From Massilia sp. UBA2604 (GTDB lineage Bacteria; Pseudomonadota; Gammaproteobacteria; Burkholderiales; Burkholderiaceae_D): a stretch of DNA of 45,375 bases. The position numbers were made by a program, and so were the translations under genes. The stretch covers positions 1-45,375 of the forward strand of contig DDKG01000267.1 of the NCBI GenBank assembly GCA_002339265.1, written 5' to 3'. The notes beneath the pieces are model-generated. The model had not been told where the DNA came from, ran no database searches, and saw only the letters and a program-made list of their open reading frames with translations. Shown piece by piece: positions 27,083-35,600 of this stretch (positions are counted from its first letter, which is position 1; each line of letters starts with the position of its first letter).

Positions 27083-27952
27083 ATGAACACCGCAGTTGCC
27101 ACCATCCAAATCCAGAAAACGCGCGGCATCGAGCGCATCATCAACGGCCAGTTCGTGATGGAAGGCGCGGGCGTGAAGATCAACCGCGTGCTCACCGGTC
27201 CCCTGCAGCGCCGCCTGGATCCGTTCCTGATGCTCGACGCCTTCGCCAGCGACAAGCCGGGCGACTACATCGCCGGCTTCCCGGAGCATCCGCACCGCGG
27301 CTTCGAGACCATCACCTATATGCTCAAGGGCAGCATGCGCCACCGCGACAGTGCCGGCCACGAAGGCCTGATCACCGATGGCGGCGTGCAGTGGATGACC
27401 GCCGGCCGCGGCGTGATCCACTCCGAGATGCCGGAACAGAACGAGGGCCTGATGGAGGGCTTCCAGCTGTGGCTGAACCTGCCCGCCAAGGACAAGATGA
27501 TCGAGCCCTGGTACCGCGACATCCCGCTCGAGGAAGTGCCGCGCTTCACGCTGGACGATGGCGTGACGGTGCAGGTGATCGCCGGCAGCACCCACGGCGT
27601 GGATGGAGCCGTGCAGCGCGCGCATACCGAGCCGCTGTATCTCGATCTCGAGATCCCGGCCGGCGTGACCTTCGAGCAGCCGATTCCGGCCGGGCACAAC
27701 GCCTTCGTGTATGTGTTCCGCGGCGAGGCGGTCGTCGAGGGCAAGGGGGTCGGATCGGGACGCATGGCGATCCTCGACAATGCTGCCGGCGCGGATGGGG
27801 TGCGCATCAAGGCCGTCGAGAACACCCGCGTGCTGGTGCTGGCCGGGCGTCCGCTGAATGAGCCGATCGCGCAGTATGGTCCGTTCGTGATGAATACCCA
27901 GGCCGAGCTGCAGCAGGCGGTGGAGGACTTCAGGGCTGGACGTTTTGCATAA
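27083..27952 (+). CDS. Pirin family protein
   Basis: A 289-residue bicupin pirin of the YhaK/YhhW type. The metal site of the N-terminal cupin is visible in GFPEHPHRGFETITYML (His-x-His) and in WMTAGRGVIHSEMPE. A ribosome site AGGAG lies six bases ahead of the ATG. It follows azoR on the same strand and is probably part of a two-gene operon under the divergent LysR regulator. Some family members open flavonols such as quercetin; the activity here is not established. A hairpin repeat (27971-28001) sits 18 bases after its stop and may end the transcript. Confidence 0.93.
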   Translation: MNTAVATIQIQKTRGIERIINGQFVMEGAGVKINRVLTGPLQRRLDPFLMLDAFASDKPGDYIAGFPEHPHRGFETITYMLKGSMRHRDSAGHEGLITDGGVQWMTAGRGVIHSEMPEQNEGLMEGFQLWLNLPAKDKMIEPWYRDIPLEEVPRFTLDDGVTVQVIAGSTHGVDGAVQRAHTEPLYLDLEIPAGVTFEQPIPAGHNAFVYVFRGEAVVEGKGVGSGRMAILDNAAGADGVRIKAVENTRVLVLAGRPLNEPIAQYGPFVMNTQAELQQAVEDFRAGRFA

Positions 27953-27970
27953 GCGGCTCATTGCCGTGTG

Positions 27971-28001
27971 TTGAACGCGTGGAAGGCGACGCCTTCCACG
28001 C
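27971..28001. repeat. REP-like intergenic hairpin, copy 1
   Basis: A perfect 11-bp inverted repeat (gcgtggaaggc / gccttccacgc) with a three-base loop. The leader ttgaacgcgtggaaggc matches 16 of 17 bases at 29664-29680 in the second repeat region, so this is a dispersed intergenic element rather than a one-off terminator. It can still act as a terminator for the azoR-pirin transcript. Confidence 0.7.
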
Positions 28002-28069
28002 TACCGCTATGCGAGGGTACCGGCCATGCGCTACACTCGCGGGATGACACAAGCGCAATACTTCTCGTA

Positions 28070-28540
28070 ATGGCACTGCTGGACACCCTCGGCGACCTGT
28101 GGTCGCGTGCAAGCCGGGCCATGGGCCTGGAAAACGCCGACCGCTTCCCGCCCGGCCACGCCTATCCATACACCCGCTGGAACAAGGCGTATTTCGACAT
28201 CCCGTCCGACTACAAGGCCGACCGGATGGAGAGCATCGTCTGCGCCGCGATCGCCAACACGCCCTATGTGTTCGGCGAGATCCGCAATCCCACTCCACGC
28301 ATGCAGCGCGCCCTGCTGTCCATCATCGAATCGCGCCTGCGCCGCGCCGATGCGCCGGCCGACCTGGTGCACCTGCTGATCAAGGCTTACCGCCAGCCGC
28401 ATACGCCGGACATCGTGCCGGGTTTGCGCGCCGCCATCGCCGCCAATGCCCAGTACGACGCCAATATCCAGGCGCATGCGGTGCTGGCCTACCTGGGCGA
28501 CGCACCGGCCGGGTTCGGCGTGATCGAGGCGCAGGGCTGA
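28070..28540 (+). CDS. Conserved-looking hypothetical protein
   Basis: A 156-residue soluble protein with no signal peptide or membrane helix and no domain I can name. It is mostly helical, with segments such as ADRMESIVCAAIANTPYVFGE, MQRALLSIIESRLRRA and VPGLRAAIAANAQYDANIQA. The ATG at 28070 gives the start MALLDTLGDLWSRAS; the upstream in-frame extension covers a repeat element and is rejected. There is no strong ribosome site. Codon use matches the neighbours, so it is likely a native gene. Confidence 0.68.
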   Translation: MALLDTLGDLWSRASRAMGLENADRFPPGHAYPYTRWNKAYFDIPSDYKADRMESIVCAAIANTPYVFGEIRNPTPRMQRALLSIIESRLRRADAPADLVHLLIKAYRQPHTPDIVPGLRAAIAANAQYDANIQAHAVLAYLGDAPAGFGVIEAQG

Positions 28541-28612
28541 GCTGCGCTTTCGAACCCATACGCGTTGTCCGATAAAATATCCACCCTCCTTCGCCCTACA
28601 GCCCACACAGCC

Positions 28613-29587
28613 ATGACTTCCGCCCGTAAGTATCAATTCAAATCCATCAACTACACGGCCCTAGCGGCCGGCCCGCGCGTCATCATCATGGGCGCGACCC
28701 ATGGCAACGAGGTGTGCGGCACCAAGGCGATCAAGCGGGTCATGGAAGAAATCGACAGCGGCGCTCTCCACATCGCCGCCGGCAGCGTGACCTTCGTCCC
28801 GATCGTGAACCCGCTGGCCTATGCCCAGAACACCCGCAACGGCGACCGCAACCTGAACCGCGACCTGTTCCCGAAAGAGAAGCCGCTTGACTTCGAAGAC
28901 CAGATCGCCAACTGGCTGTGCCCGCTGCTCGGCCAGCACGACGTGCTGCTCGACCTGCACTCCTTCGCCGCCACCGGCGAGCCGTTCGTGATGGTCGGCC
29001 CGCTCGACAACGACGGTACCCTGCAGCCGTTCCGCCACGCCGCGAAGGAGCGCGCCTGGGCGCGCCGCCTGGGCGTGCGCCGCTTCGTCGACGGCTGGCT
29101 GGCGACCTATGGCGACGGCGTGCAGCGCCGCAGCCGCAGCGCCGACGAGCTGGAAACCGTGCTGCGCTACGGCGTCGGCACCACCGAATACATGCGCAGC
29201 ACCGGCGGCTTCGCCCTGACGCTGGAATGCGGCCAGCACGACGATCCGGCGGCGCCGGAAGTCGCCTACCGCGCCATCATGAACACACTGGCCCACCTGG
29301 GCTTGATCGCGGCGCCCGATCCGCAACCGGTCGCGTTCGACGAGATGGAGGCGCTGTCGATGGTCGTGGTGCACGACAAGCTGCATGCGGACGACGCGTT
29401 CGTTCGGCCGTGGAAGAGCTTCGATCCGGTGAGCGAAGGTGAACTGATCGGCCACCGCGCCGACGGGACGCCGGTGGTCGCCGAATTCGGCGGGCGCATC
29501 CTGTTCCCGGCCGCGAATGCCGCCGCCAATACCGAGTGGTATTACCTGACCCGTCCCAACGCGACCTTCGGCCGCGAGCACGAATAA
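28613..29587 (+). CDS. Succinylglutamate desuccinylase/aspartoacylase family hydrolase
   Basis: A 324-residue zinc carboxypeptidase-like amidohydrolase that would remove an acyl group from an N-acyl amino acid. The zinc site is visible as HGNE (His30, Glu33) and His116 in LLDLHSFAATGEPF; NTRNGDRNLNRDLFP supplies the substrate Arg/Asn residues. LTLECGQHDDP near residue 205 holds the likely catalytic Glu. The start is the ATG at 28613; a -10-like TAAAAT lies at 28573-28578. No arginine-succinyltransferase pathway genes are near, so the precise substrate is open. Confidence 0.88.
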   Translation: MTSARKYQFKSINYTALAAGPRVIIMGATHGNEVCGTKAIKRVMEEIDSGALHIAAGSVTFVPIVNPLAYAQNTRNGDRNLNRDLFPKEKPLDFEDQIANWLCPLLGQHDVLLDLHSFAATGEPFVMVGPLDNDGTLQPFRHAAKERAWARRLGVRRFVDGWLATYGDGVQRRSRSADELETVLRYGVGTTEYMRSTGGFALTLECGQHDDPAAPEVAYRAIMNTLAHLGLIAAPDPQPVAFDEMEALSMVVVHDKLHADDAFVRPWKSFDPVSEGELIGHRADGTPVVAEFGGRILFPAANAAANTEWYYLTRPNATFGREHE

Positions 29588-29596
29588 AACCCGACC

Positions 29597-29712
29597 GTGG
29601 GGTGGACGGCTCTGCCGTCCACGCGTCCAACCAACGCACGCGCTTCCACAATGCGCGCTCGATTTGAACGCGTGGACGGCGGAGCCGCCTGCGCGTGCCG
29701 ATCCACCCTACC
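29597..29712. repeat. REP/BIME-like intergenic repeat, copy 2
   Basis: A composite element with outer inverted arms gggtgga (29600-29606) and tccaccc (29702-29708). Inside are a perfect 9-bp hairpin, gtggacggc-tct-gccgtccac (29602-29622), and a second motif, gcgtggacggc with a ggcggagccgcc core (29670-29690). The stretch ttgaacgcgtggacggc matches the repeat at 27971 in 16 of 17 bases. No coding sequence is supported here. Confidence 0.7.
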
Positions 29713-29759
29713 CGATTCACCCTCCCGGAACAAATTCAGGCGCCTCCTGCAGACTTTTT

Positions 29760-29787
29760 CCGAATATCGTAAGATGACGATATTCGG
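29760..29787. promoter_or_regulatory. Palindromic operator upstream of the ArsR-type gene
   Basis: A perfect 11-bp inverted repeat, ccgaatatcgt and acgatattcgg, with a six-base spacer, ends 28 bases before the regulator ATG. Symmetry, AT-rich core and placement are those of an autoregulatory ArsR/SmtB-family operator. Binding by the downstream regulator is inferred. Confidence 0.75.
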
Positions 29788-29815
29788 ATCGAAAGAACCC
29801 GATATAAGGAAAACC

Positions 29816-30112
29816 ATGGACATCGACGCGATCTACAAGGCCCTGGCCAACCCGGTGCGGCGCCAGATCCTGCAGTGGCTCAAGGAGCCGCAGCAGCACT
29901 TCATCGAGCAGGAACACCCGCTCGAGATGGGTGTCTGCTGCAAGCTGATCGACCAGAAAACCGGCCTGTCGCAATCGACGGTGTCAGCCCACCTGGCCAC
30001 CCTGCAGCGCGCCGGGCTCGTGAGCACGCGCCGCGTCGGTCAATGGATTTTCTTCCAACGGAACGAGGAAGCCATCCAGGCCTTCCTCGCACAACTGAAC
30101 GACGGACTTTAG
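29816..30112 (+). CDS. ArsR family winged-helix regulator
   Basis: A 98-residue dimeric repressor-type protein. The opening MDIDAIYKALANPVRRQILQ and the recognition helix region KTGLSQSTVSAHLATLQRAG are typical; the wing is LVSTRRVGQWIFFQRNE. Two adjacent cysteines (MGVCCKLID) lie just before the recognition helices and could sense electrophiles or thiol oxidation, unlike the ELCVCDL metal site of ArsR itself. TAAGGA precedes the ATG. Eight bases separate its stop from the Old Yellow Enzyme ATG, so the two form an operon, probably repressed through the palindrome at 29760-29787. Confidence 0.92.
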   Translation: MDIDAIYKALANPVRRQILQWLKEPQQHFIEQEHPLEMGVCCKLIDQKTGLSQSTVSAHLATLQRAGLVSTRRVGQWIFFQRNEEAIQAFLAQLNDGL

Positions 30113-30120
30113 GAATACCG

Positions 30121-31185
30121 ATGACTACAATGTTTGACCCGATCAAGGTGGGCGCCCTCGAATGGCCGAACCGCATCGTCATGGCGCCGCTGACCCGCTC
30201 GCGCGCCGATGGCGGCGCACGCGTCCCGAACGCGCTGATGGCCGAATACTATGTGCAGCGTGCTTCGGCCGGGCTGATCCTGTCGGAAGCGACCTCGGTG
30301 ACGCCGATGGGCGTGGGCTATGCCGATACCCCGGGCATCTGGTCCGACGAGCAGGTCGAAGGCTGGAAGATCGTCACCGAAGCCGTGCACAAGGCCGGCG
30401 GCCGCATCTTCCTGCAGCTGTGGCACGTGGGCCGCATCTCGGATCCGTCCTTCCTCGACGGCGAGCTGCCGGTCGCGCCGTCGGCGATCCAGCCGGAAGG
30501 CCATGTGAGCCTGCTGCGTCCGAAGCGCCCGTTCGTCACCCCGCGCGCGCTCGATCTCGAAGAGATTCCCGGCATCGTCGCCGCCTACCGCAAGGGCGCC
30601 GAGAACGCCAAGAAGGCAGGCTTCGACGGCGTCGAAGTCCATGGCGCCAATGGCTACCTGCTCGACCAGTTCCTGCAGGATTCCACCAACAAGCGTACCG
30701 ACGCATATGGCGGCCCGATCGAGAACCGCGCGCGCCTGATGCTGGAAGTGACCGACGCCTGCATCGACGTCTGGGGCGCCGACCGTGTCGGCGTGCACCT
30801 GGCGCCGGCGCGCGATTCGCACGATATGGGCGATTCGACCCCGGCCGAGACGTTCGGCTACGTGGCGCGCGAGCTGGGCAAGCGCAAGATCGCCTTCATC
30901 TTCACCCGTGAAGGCCAGGGTCCGGACATGCTCGGCCCGATGATCAAGAAGGAGTTCGGCGGCGTCTGGATCGCCAACCAGCAGCTCACTCGCGAGCAGG
31001 CCGAGGAACTGATCGCCAGCGGCACCGCCGATGCGGTGTCGTGGGGCCAGCTGTTCATCTCCAACCCGGACCTGCCGCAGCGCCTGCGCCTGAAGGCGCC
31101 GCTCAACGAGCCGAATACCGACACCTTCTACCATCCGGGCCCGGTCGGCTACACCGACTATCCGGCGCTGGAACAGGCCGCCTGA
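30121..31185 (+). CDS. nemA: Old Yellow Enzyme family alkene reductase
   Basis: A 354-residue FMN-dependent ene-reductase that uses NAD(P)H to reduce activated C=C bonds in enals, enones, maleimides and nitro compounds. Family blocks: VMAPLTRSRADGGARVPN at the start, ILQLWHVGR-like FLQLWHVGRISDP, GFDGVEVHGANGYLLDQFL then STNKRTDAYGGPIENRARL, and the late FMN phosphate segment. The ATG at 30121 is the natural start. It is the second gene of the ArsR operon and is followed by a strong intrinsic terminator. The symbol reflects the NemA-like class; orthology is not proven. Confidence 0.93.
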   Translation: MTTMFDPIKVGALEWPNRIVMAPLTRSRADGGARVPNALMAEYYVQRASAGLILSEATSVTPMGVGYADTPGIWSDEQVEGWKIVTEAVHKAGGRIFLQLWHVGRISDPSFLDGELPVAPSAIQPEGHVSLLRPKRPFVTPRALDLEEIPGIVAAYRKGAENAKKAGFDGVEVHGANGYLLDQFLQDSTNKRTDAYGGPIENRARLMLEVTDACIDVWGADRVGVHLAPARDSHDMGDSTPAETFGYVARELGKRKIAFIFTREGQGPDMLGPMIKKEFGGVWIANQQLTREQAEELIASGTADAVSWGQLFISNPDLPQRLRLKAPLNEPNTDTFYHPGPVGYTDYPALEQAA

Positions 31186-31246
31186 TATATCGCTTTCGCC
31201 ACCGCTTCGCTGCCCTGTCGCCGGCGAAGTGGCGGCGCCTCTTTTG

Positions 31247-31271
31247 ACGGGACCTTTACGGTCCCGTTTTT
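31247..31271 (+). terminator. Rho-independent terminator of the ArsR-OYE operon
   Basis: A perfect 8-bp stem (acgggacc / ggtcccgt) with loop tttac is followed directly by TTTTT. It lies 62 bases after the Old Yellow Enzyme stop and is the clearest intrinsic terminator in the window. Confidence 0.88.
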
Positions 31272-31414
31272 GCGCGTATTGACGATGCTATCGAATCCGC
31301 ATACGCCGAGTACGCAATCTCTCCAACAGGTGTCCAACGTGGAATGTTAGTGCTATTCTTGCGCGATTGATATTTCGCGCACCCAGGTGCGCTCACCGAG
31401 AGAGAGGTTAATCA

Positions 31415-34075
31415 GTGAACTTTCCCGCACACCGCGTGATGGCCGTCGCCATCGCTTCCGCTTTCGTCTTCGGCGGCGCCGCCCAGGCCGCACCGGCACA
31501 ACAAGCAGCCAAGCCCCGCGCCGAAACCGCCTTCCTTTCGCAGGACGACGCGTTTGCCCGTTCCGCCCGCATCGCGAACGTGGACTATGTGCTGGACTTC
31601 ACCCTGACCGGCAAGGAAACCTTCGCCGGCACCACGACCGTCACCTTCGACCTCAAGGACACCGGCTCGGCCGTCACCCTCGACCTGAACAAGGCCACCG
31701 TCAAGTCGGTCAGCGTCAACGGCAAGCCGGTCAAGGCCCGCTACAACGACTGGTTCATCACCATCGAGCCGGCCGACCTGGCCAAGGGCCGCAACACCGT
31801 CACCGTCGCCTACGAGCGCCTGCACAGCACCAATGGCGAAGGCCTGCACCGCATGGTCGACCCAGCCGACGGCCGGGTCTACACCTATTCGCACTTCGAG
31901 CCGGTCGCCGCCCAGCAGATGTTCCCGCTGTTCGACCAGCCCGACCTGAAGGCCAGCTATACCGTCACCGTCACCGCGCCGAAGGACTGGCACGTGGTCA
32001 CCACCACCCGCGAGACGAAGATCGATGACGCCGGCGCCAACCGCCGCTGGACCTTCAAGCAAACGAAACGCCTGAGCCCCTACAACTTCTCGCTGCACGC
32101 CGGCCCCTATCACGTCTGGGAAGACAACAGCGGCAAGTACCCGATGCGCCTGTTCGCGCGCCAGTCGCTGGCCAAGCAGGTGGTGCACGCCGACTGGTTC
32201 CGCCAGACCAAGAACGGCATGACGTTCTTCGAAGAGTACTTCGGCATTCCCTACCAGTTCGAGAAATACGACCAGCTGATCGTCCCCGACTTCCTGTACG
32301 GCGCGATGGAAAACGCAGGCGCTATCACCTTCGCCGAAGCGCGCTACGGCGTGGCCAATATGACGGCCGACCAGAAGCAGTCGATGACCGAAGTGATCAT
32401 GCACGAGATGGCCCACCAGTGGTTCGGCAACCTGGTCACCATGAAGTGGTGGAACGGCCTGTGGCTGAACGAAAGCTTCGCGTCCTTCATGGGCATCCTG
32501 GCCACCGCCGAATCGACCGAGTTCAAGGACTCGTGGCAGAAGTTCTACCAGACCGGCAAGCAGCGCGCCTACATCCAGGACCAGACCGCGAGCACCCACC
32601 CGATCGAGGTGCCGGTGCCGTCATCCGCCAACGCCTTCGACAATATCGACGCCATCACCTATTCGAAAGGCGGCGCCGCCCTCAAGCAGCTGCGCCACCT
32701 GCTGGGCGAGGAAGTGTTCCGCAAGGGCGTGCATAACTACCTGGTCAAGTATTCGTGGCAGAACGCCACCCTCGACGACTTCATCAACACCCTGGCCAAG
32801 ACCGCCGGCCGCGACCTGTCGGGCTGGACCAAGGAGTGGCTGTACCACGCCGGCGTGAACACGATCGCCGCCAATTACAGCTGCAGCAACGGAAAGGTCA
32901 AGGACTTCACGCTCACGCAAACCGCGCCGAGCAAGGACCTGCCGACCCTGCGCGAACAACGCGTGCAGGTGGCGGCGTTCAAGGTCGACGGCGGCAAGCT
33001 GTCCCTGATCAAGAACGTCCCGGTGACCTACAAGGGCGCGAAAACCGCGGTCAAGGATCTCGATGGCGCGGCCTGCCCTGACATGGTGTATCCGAACTAC
33101 CAGGACTGGGGCTATGCGAAAGTCCAGCTGGACGAGCGCTCGTTCGACACCGCGCGCACCAAGCTGTCGCAGGTCGACGATCCGCTGCTGCGCGCCATGC
33201 TGTGGCAAAGCCTGTGGGACAGCGTGCGCGACGCCCAGCTGCCGCTGAACGACTTCATCACCGTGGCCCTGAACAATGCGCCGCAAGAGAAGGACTACAC
33301 GCTGCTCGGCGACGTGCTGGGCAAGATCTCGCAGTCGAAGGCCTACCTCGACGCCATGCGTCTCGATACCGCGTATGCGAAGCAGACCTATGCCGCCCTG
33401 GAGAAGATGGCATGGGACGGCGTACTGGCGCACAAGGCCGACGCCGACGTCCAGCGCCGCTGGTTCAACCTGTACGTGAGCGTGGCTTCCAGCCCGGACG
33501 CGCTGGCGCGCCTGGCCGGCATCCTGGACGGCAAGGTCGATGCCGCCGGCCTGCAGCTTACCCAGGAACTGCGCTGGACGATCATCGCCCACCTGAACCG
33601 CTACAATCATGCCGGCAGCGAGCAGTTGATCGCTGCCGAGAGCGCGCGCGACAAGTCCGACGCCGGCCAGGTGGCGGCTGTGGCGGCCACCGCGGCGCGC
33701 CCGGATCCGAAGGTCAAGTCCGAGTGGGTCGGCAAGATCGAAGACCTCAAGTCGCCGCTGCCGTTCTCGCGCATCCGCACCGCGATGGGCAGCGTGTTCC
33801 CGGCCGAGCAGGGCCAGTTGAACGAGGCGGACGCCGATGCCCGTCTGGCGCGCCTGCCGGCAATCGACAAGGCGGCCGGCCCGGTCTATATGCGCGCCTA
33901 CGCCACCACGATGATCCCGACCGCCTGCACGCCGCAAAGCGTGCAGCGCCTGAGCCGCGCCGCGGACCAAATGAAGGATCTGTCGGCCTTCACGCGCCGT
34001 TCGCTGCTGGACACCCTGCAGAACGAGCAGCGCTGCGTGGCGATCAAGGGGGCGATGACGGCGCCGAAGGGCTGA
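31415..34075 (+). CDS. Exported M1 family metallo-aminopeptidase
   Basis: An 886-residue zinc aminopeptidase, exported by a signal peptide (NFPAHRVMAVAIASAFVFGG, cleavage near AQA). The catalytic set is complete: GAMENAG exopeptidase motif and HEMAH (His330, Glu331, His334) with Glu353 eighteen residues on, giving HExxH-18-E. The C-terminal part is the helical ERAP1-like domain. The start is GTG at 31415, with GAGAGAGG upstream. In the leader, gcgcacc and ggtgcgc (31377-31392) form a tight inverted repeat. It probably degrades peptides in the periplasm, perhaps alongside the exported S9 peptidase at 18694-20631. Confidence 0.95.
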   Translation: MNFPAHRVMAVAIASAFVFGGAAQAAPAQQAAKPRAETAFLSQDDAFARSARIANVDYVLDFTLTGKETFAGTTTVTFDLKDTGSAVTLDLNKATVKSVSVNGKPVKARYNDWFITIEPADLAKGRNTVTVAYERLHSTNGEGLHRMVDPADGRVYTYSHFEPVAAQQMFPLFDQPDLKASYTVTVTAPKDWHVVTTTRETKIDDAGANRRWTFKQTKRLSPYNFSLHAGPYHVWEDNSGKYPMRLFARQSLAKQVVHADWFRQTKNGMTFFEEYFGIPYQFEKYDQLIVPDFLYGAMENAGAITFAEARYGVANMTADQKQSMTEVIMHEMAHQWFGNLVTMKWWNGLWLNESFASFMGILATAESTEFKDSWQKFYQTGKQRAYIQDQTASTHPIEVPVPSSANAFDNIDAITYSKGGAALKQLRHLLGEEVFRKGVHNYLVKYSWQNATLDDFINTLAKTAGRDLSGWTKEWLYHAGVNTIAANYSCSNGKVKDFTLTQTAPSKDLPTLREQRVQVAAFKVDGGKLSLIKNVPVTYKGAKTAVKDLDGAACPDMVYPNYQDWGYAKVQLDERSFDTARTKLSQVDDPLLRAMLWQSLWDSVRDAQLPLNDFITVALNNAPQEKDYTLLGDVLGKISQSKAYLDAMRLDTAYAKQTYAALEKMAWDGVLAHKADADVQRRWFNLYVSVASSPDALARLAGILDGKVDAAGLQLTQELRWTIIAHLNRYNHAGSEQLIAAESARDKSDAGQVAAVAATAARPDPKVKSEWVGKIEDLKSPLPFSRIRTAMGSVFPAEQGQLNEADADARLARLPAIDKAAGPVYMRAYATTMIPTACTPQSVQRLSRAADQMKDLSAFTRRSLLDTLQNEQRCVAIKGAMTAPKG

Positions 34076-34082
34076 TCGTCTG

Positions 34083-34796
34083 ATGCGCGCGGAGAGCGGC
34101 TTGATGCCGCGCCGCGCGCTTGGCTGGCCACTCGCGGCCACGCTCGGCGCGCACCTGCTGCTCGCATGGTGGTGGCTGAACGCCACCGGCGTGCGGGCAT
34201 TGCCGTCCATCGCGCCGGCGCTGCGGGAATTCCTGGTGGTGCCGGTGCTGGTGCCGCCGCCTGCGCCTGAAGCGCCAGCATCTGCACCAATTCCCCGCTC
34301 CGCAGTCCGCACACCCGCACGCGTTCCAATCGAAGCGCAACCGATTACGACCATCCCTGCGCAGGAGACTCCTGCAGCTGCCGATTCCGATCCGCTGGCG
34401 CAACCGTCGCCGCAAGACGAAGCCGTTTCCGAGGAAGCGAGCCTGGCCGGCCGCGCAAGGCGTGCCGCCGGCGGCGTCGATCAGGACCTACGCGAAGGCA
34501 AGCTGGCGCCGCTCGCACCGGCCGACACGCCGTGGAAGCGCTTCGCCGCCGCCGTCGAAGGCGCGCGCAAGGATACCTCGCGCACACTGACCTCGGAATC
34601 GTATACCTCGCCCGACGGCGCGGTCGTCTACCGTTTCCGCCACAACGGCAAGGTTTATTGCCGCACTGGCGGCAGCGTGCGGCCAAGCATGTTCGGCGCC
34701 GAGGGTGGTGGCGCCGTCCTGTTCGACAAGCCCGGCGGCGGCGGGCTGGCCGGGCTCGTGCCCTGCCCGCCCCGGGCCGAGTTCAAGCGCGACTGA
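34083..34796 (+). CDS. TonB-like N-terminally anchored hypothetical protein
   Basis: A 237-residue protein beginning seven bases after the aminopeptidase stop. One N-terminal membrane helix (WPLAATLGAHLLLAWWWL) is followed by a Pro/Ala-rich periplasmic linker (VPPPAPEAPASAPIP), the layout of TonB-type or envelope-spanning proteins. The C-terminal part (about 155-237) has WKRFAAAVEGARKDTSRTLT, VVYRFRHNGKVYCRTG and a Gly-rich end, and does not match a TonB C-domain. Function is unknown. Its last 142 bases overlap the convergent minus-strand gene at 34655-35110, which is unusual. Confidence 0.72.
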   Translation: MRAESGLMPRRALGWPLAATLGAHLLLAWWWLNATGVRALPSIAPALREFLVVPVLVPPPAPEAPASAPIPRSAVRTPARVPIEAQPITTIPAQETPAAADSDPLAQPSPQDEAVSEEASLAGRARRAAGGVDQDLREGKLAPLAPADTPWKRFAAAVEGARKDTSRTLTSESYTSPDGAVVYRFRHNGKVYCRTGGSVRPSMFGAEGGGAVLFDKPGGGGLAGLVPCPPRAEFKRD

Positions 34797-35110
34797 CCGG
34801 ACGGCACGCACAGTTCCGCCACCCGGCGCCAACCGCCGTCGGCCGGACACTCGGCCGGCGGGCGTTCGCGCAGCAGCGCGCCCACGTCCAGCGGCGCGCC
34901 TTCGCGCACGCGCACATCGCGTGCGATCGGCACGCACACCGCGTCATGCCAGGCCGCCGCATGGCCTTCGGGCGTCGGCAAGGCGCCGCGCAACCTGACG
35001 GCGGCTTCCTCGCATTCGGCGCTGCTGGCGAACTCGCCGCGCAGGCTGCTGCTCTCCAGCGTCACGTCGAGGTTCTGTTGCAGGTACAGCAGCAGGATCA
35101 TCGTGAACAT
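34655..35110 (-). CDS. Small hypothetical protein convergent with the TonB-like gene
   Basis: A 151-residue reading frame starting MFTMILLLYLQQNLDVTLES. The N-terminal about 105 residues look protein-like, with a short hydrophobic start and four Cys (SAECEEA, AVCVPIA, PAECPA, AELCVPSG) that could pair after export. The last about 45 residues (Pro/Ser-rich) run antisense to the end of the convergent gene and may have no function. Without it, about 300 bases (34797-35110) would be empty, which supports it. No family is recognised. ATG at 35101 is an alternative start. Confidence 0.58.
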   Translation of the reverse strand: MFTMILLLYLQQNLDVTLESSSLRGEFASSAECEEAAVRLRGALPTPEGHAAAWHDAVCVPIARDVRVREGAPLDVGALLRERPPAECPADGGWRRVAELCVPSGQSRLNSARGGQGTSPASPPPPGLSNRTAPPPSAPNMLGRTLPPVRQ

Positions 35111-35156
35111 ATAATGCCCAGGTTCGCGGCCCGGCCGCGCTTGTAGAGGAAACACC

Positions 35157-35600
35157 TTGGACTGGGATTATCCGCAACCGTTCATCCTGCCCGTCACGCC
35201 GCAGGCCGGCGACATCGATGGCCTCAACCACACCAATAACGCCGTCTACGTGCGCTGGTGCGAACAGGCCGGCTGGGCCCATTCGGAAGGGCTGGGCCTG
35301 TCGCTGGACGACTACCGGCGCCTGGACCGCGCGATGGCGATCCGGCGCGGCGACTACGAATACCTGCTGCCCACGGTGCAGGGCGAGGCGCTGAGCCTGG
35401 CCACCTGGCTGGTGGGCGGAGACGGCAAGCTGACGATGGAGCGCCGCTTCCAGCTGGTGCGCGACAGCGACGGCGCCACCGTGCTGCGCGGGCGCTGGGA
35501 ACTGGTCTGCATCGAGATCGGCAGTGGCCGGCCGCGCCGCATGCCGGCCGAGTTCCTGGACACCTATATGCCGGTGGTGGTCGCTGCACAAACCACTTGA
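35157..35600 (+). CDS. Acyl-CoA thioesterase, 4HBT/hotdog family
   Basis: A 147-residue hotdog-fold enzyme of the 4-hydroxybenzoyl-CoA thioesterase/YbgC/FadM group, predicted to hydrolyse acyl-CoA thioesters. The active-site block is GDIDGLNHTNNAVYVRWCEQ (the usual Asp-x-x-x-H-x-N-N), followed by the strand MAIRRGDYEYLLPTVQGE and the final RRMPAEFLDTYM. The start is TTG at 35157, with AGAGGA about nine bases upstream; no in-frame ATG precedes the conserved block. It diverges from the small hypothetical gene on the other strand. The acyl chain preference is unknown. Confidence 0.9.
   Translation: MDWDYPQPFILPVTPQAGDIDGLNHTNNAVYVRWCEQAGWAHSEGLGLSLDDYRRLDRAMAIRRGDYEYLLPTVQGEALSLATWLVGGDGKLTMERRFQLVRDSDGATVLRGRWELVCIEIGSGRPRRMPAEFLDTYMPVVVAAQTT

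Noticed and set aside
29588..29815. Small RNA or short gene in this gap
   Set aside because: The hairpins are explained by the repeat shared with 27971-28001, and the rest by the ArsR operator and leader.
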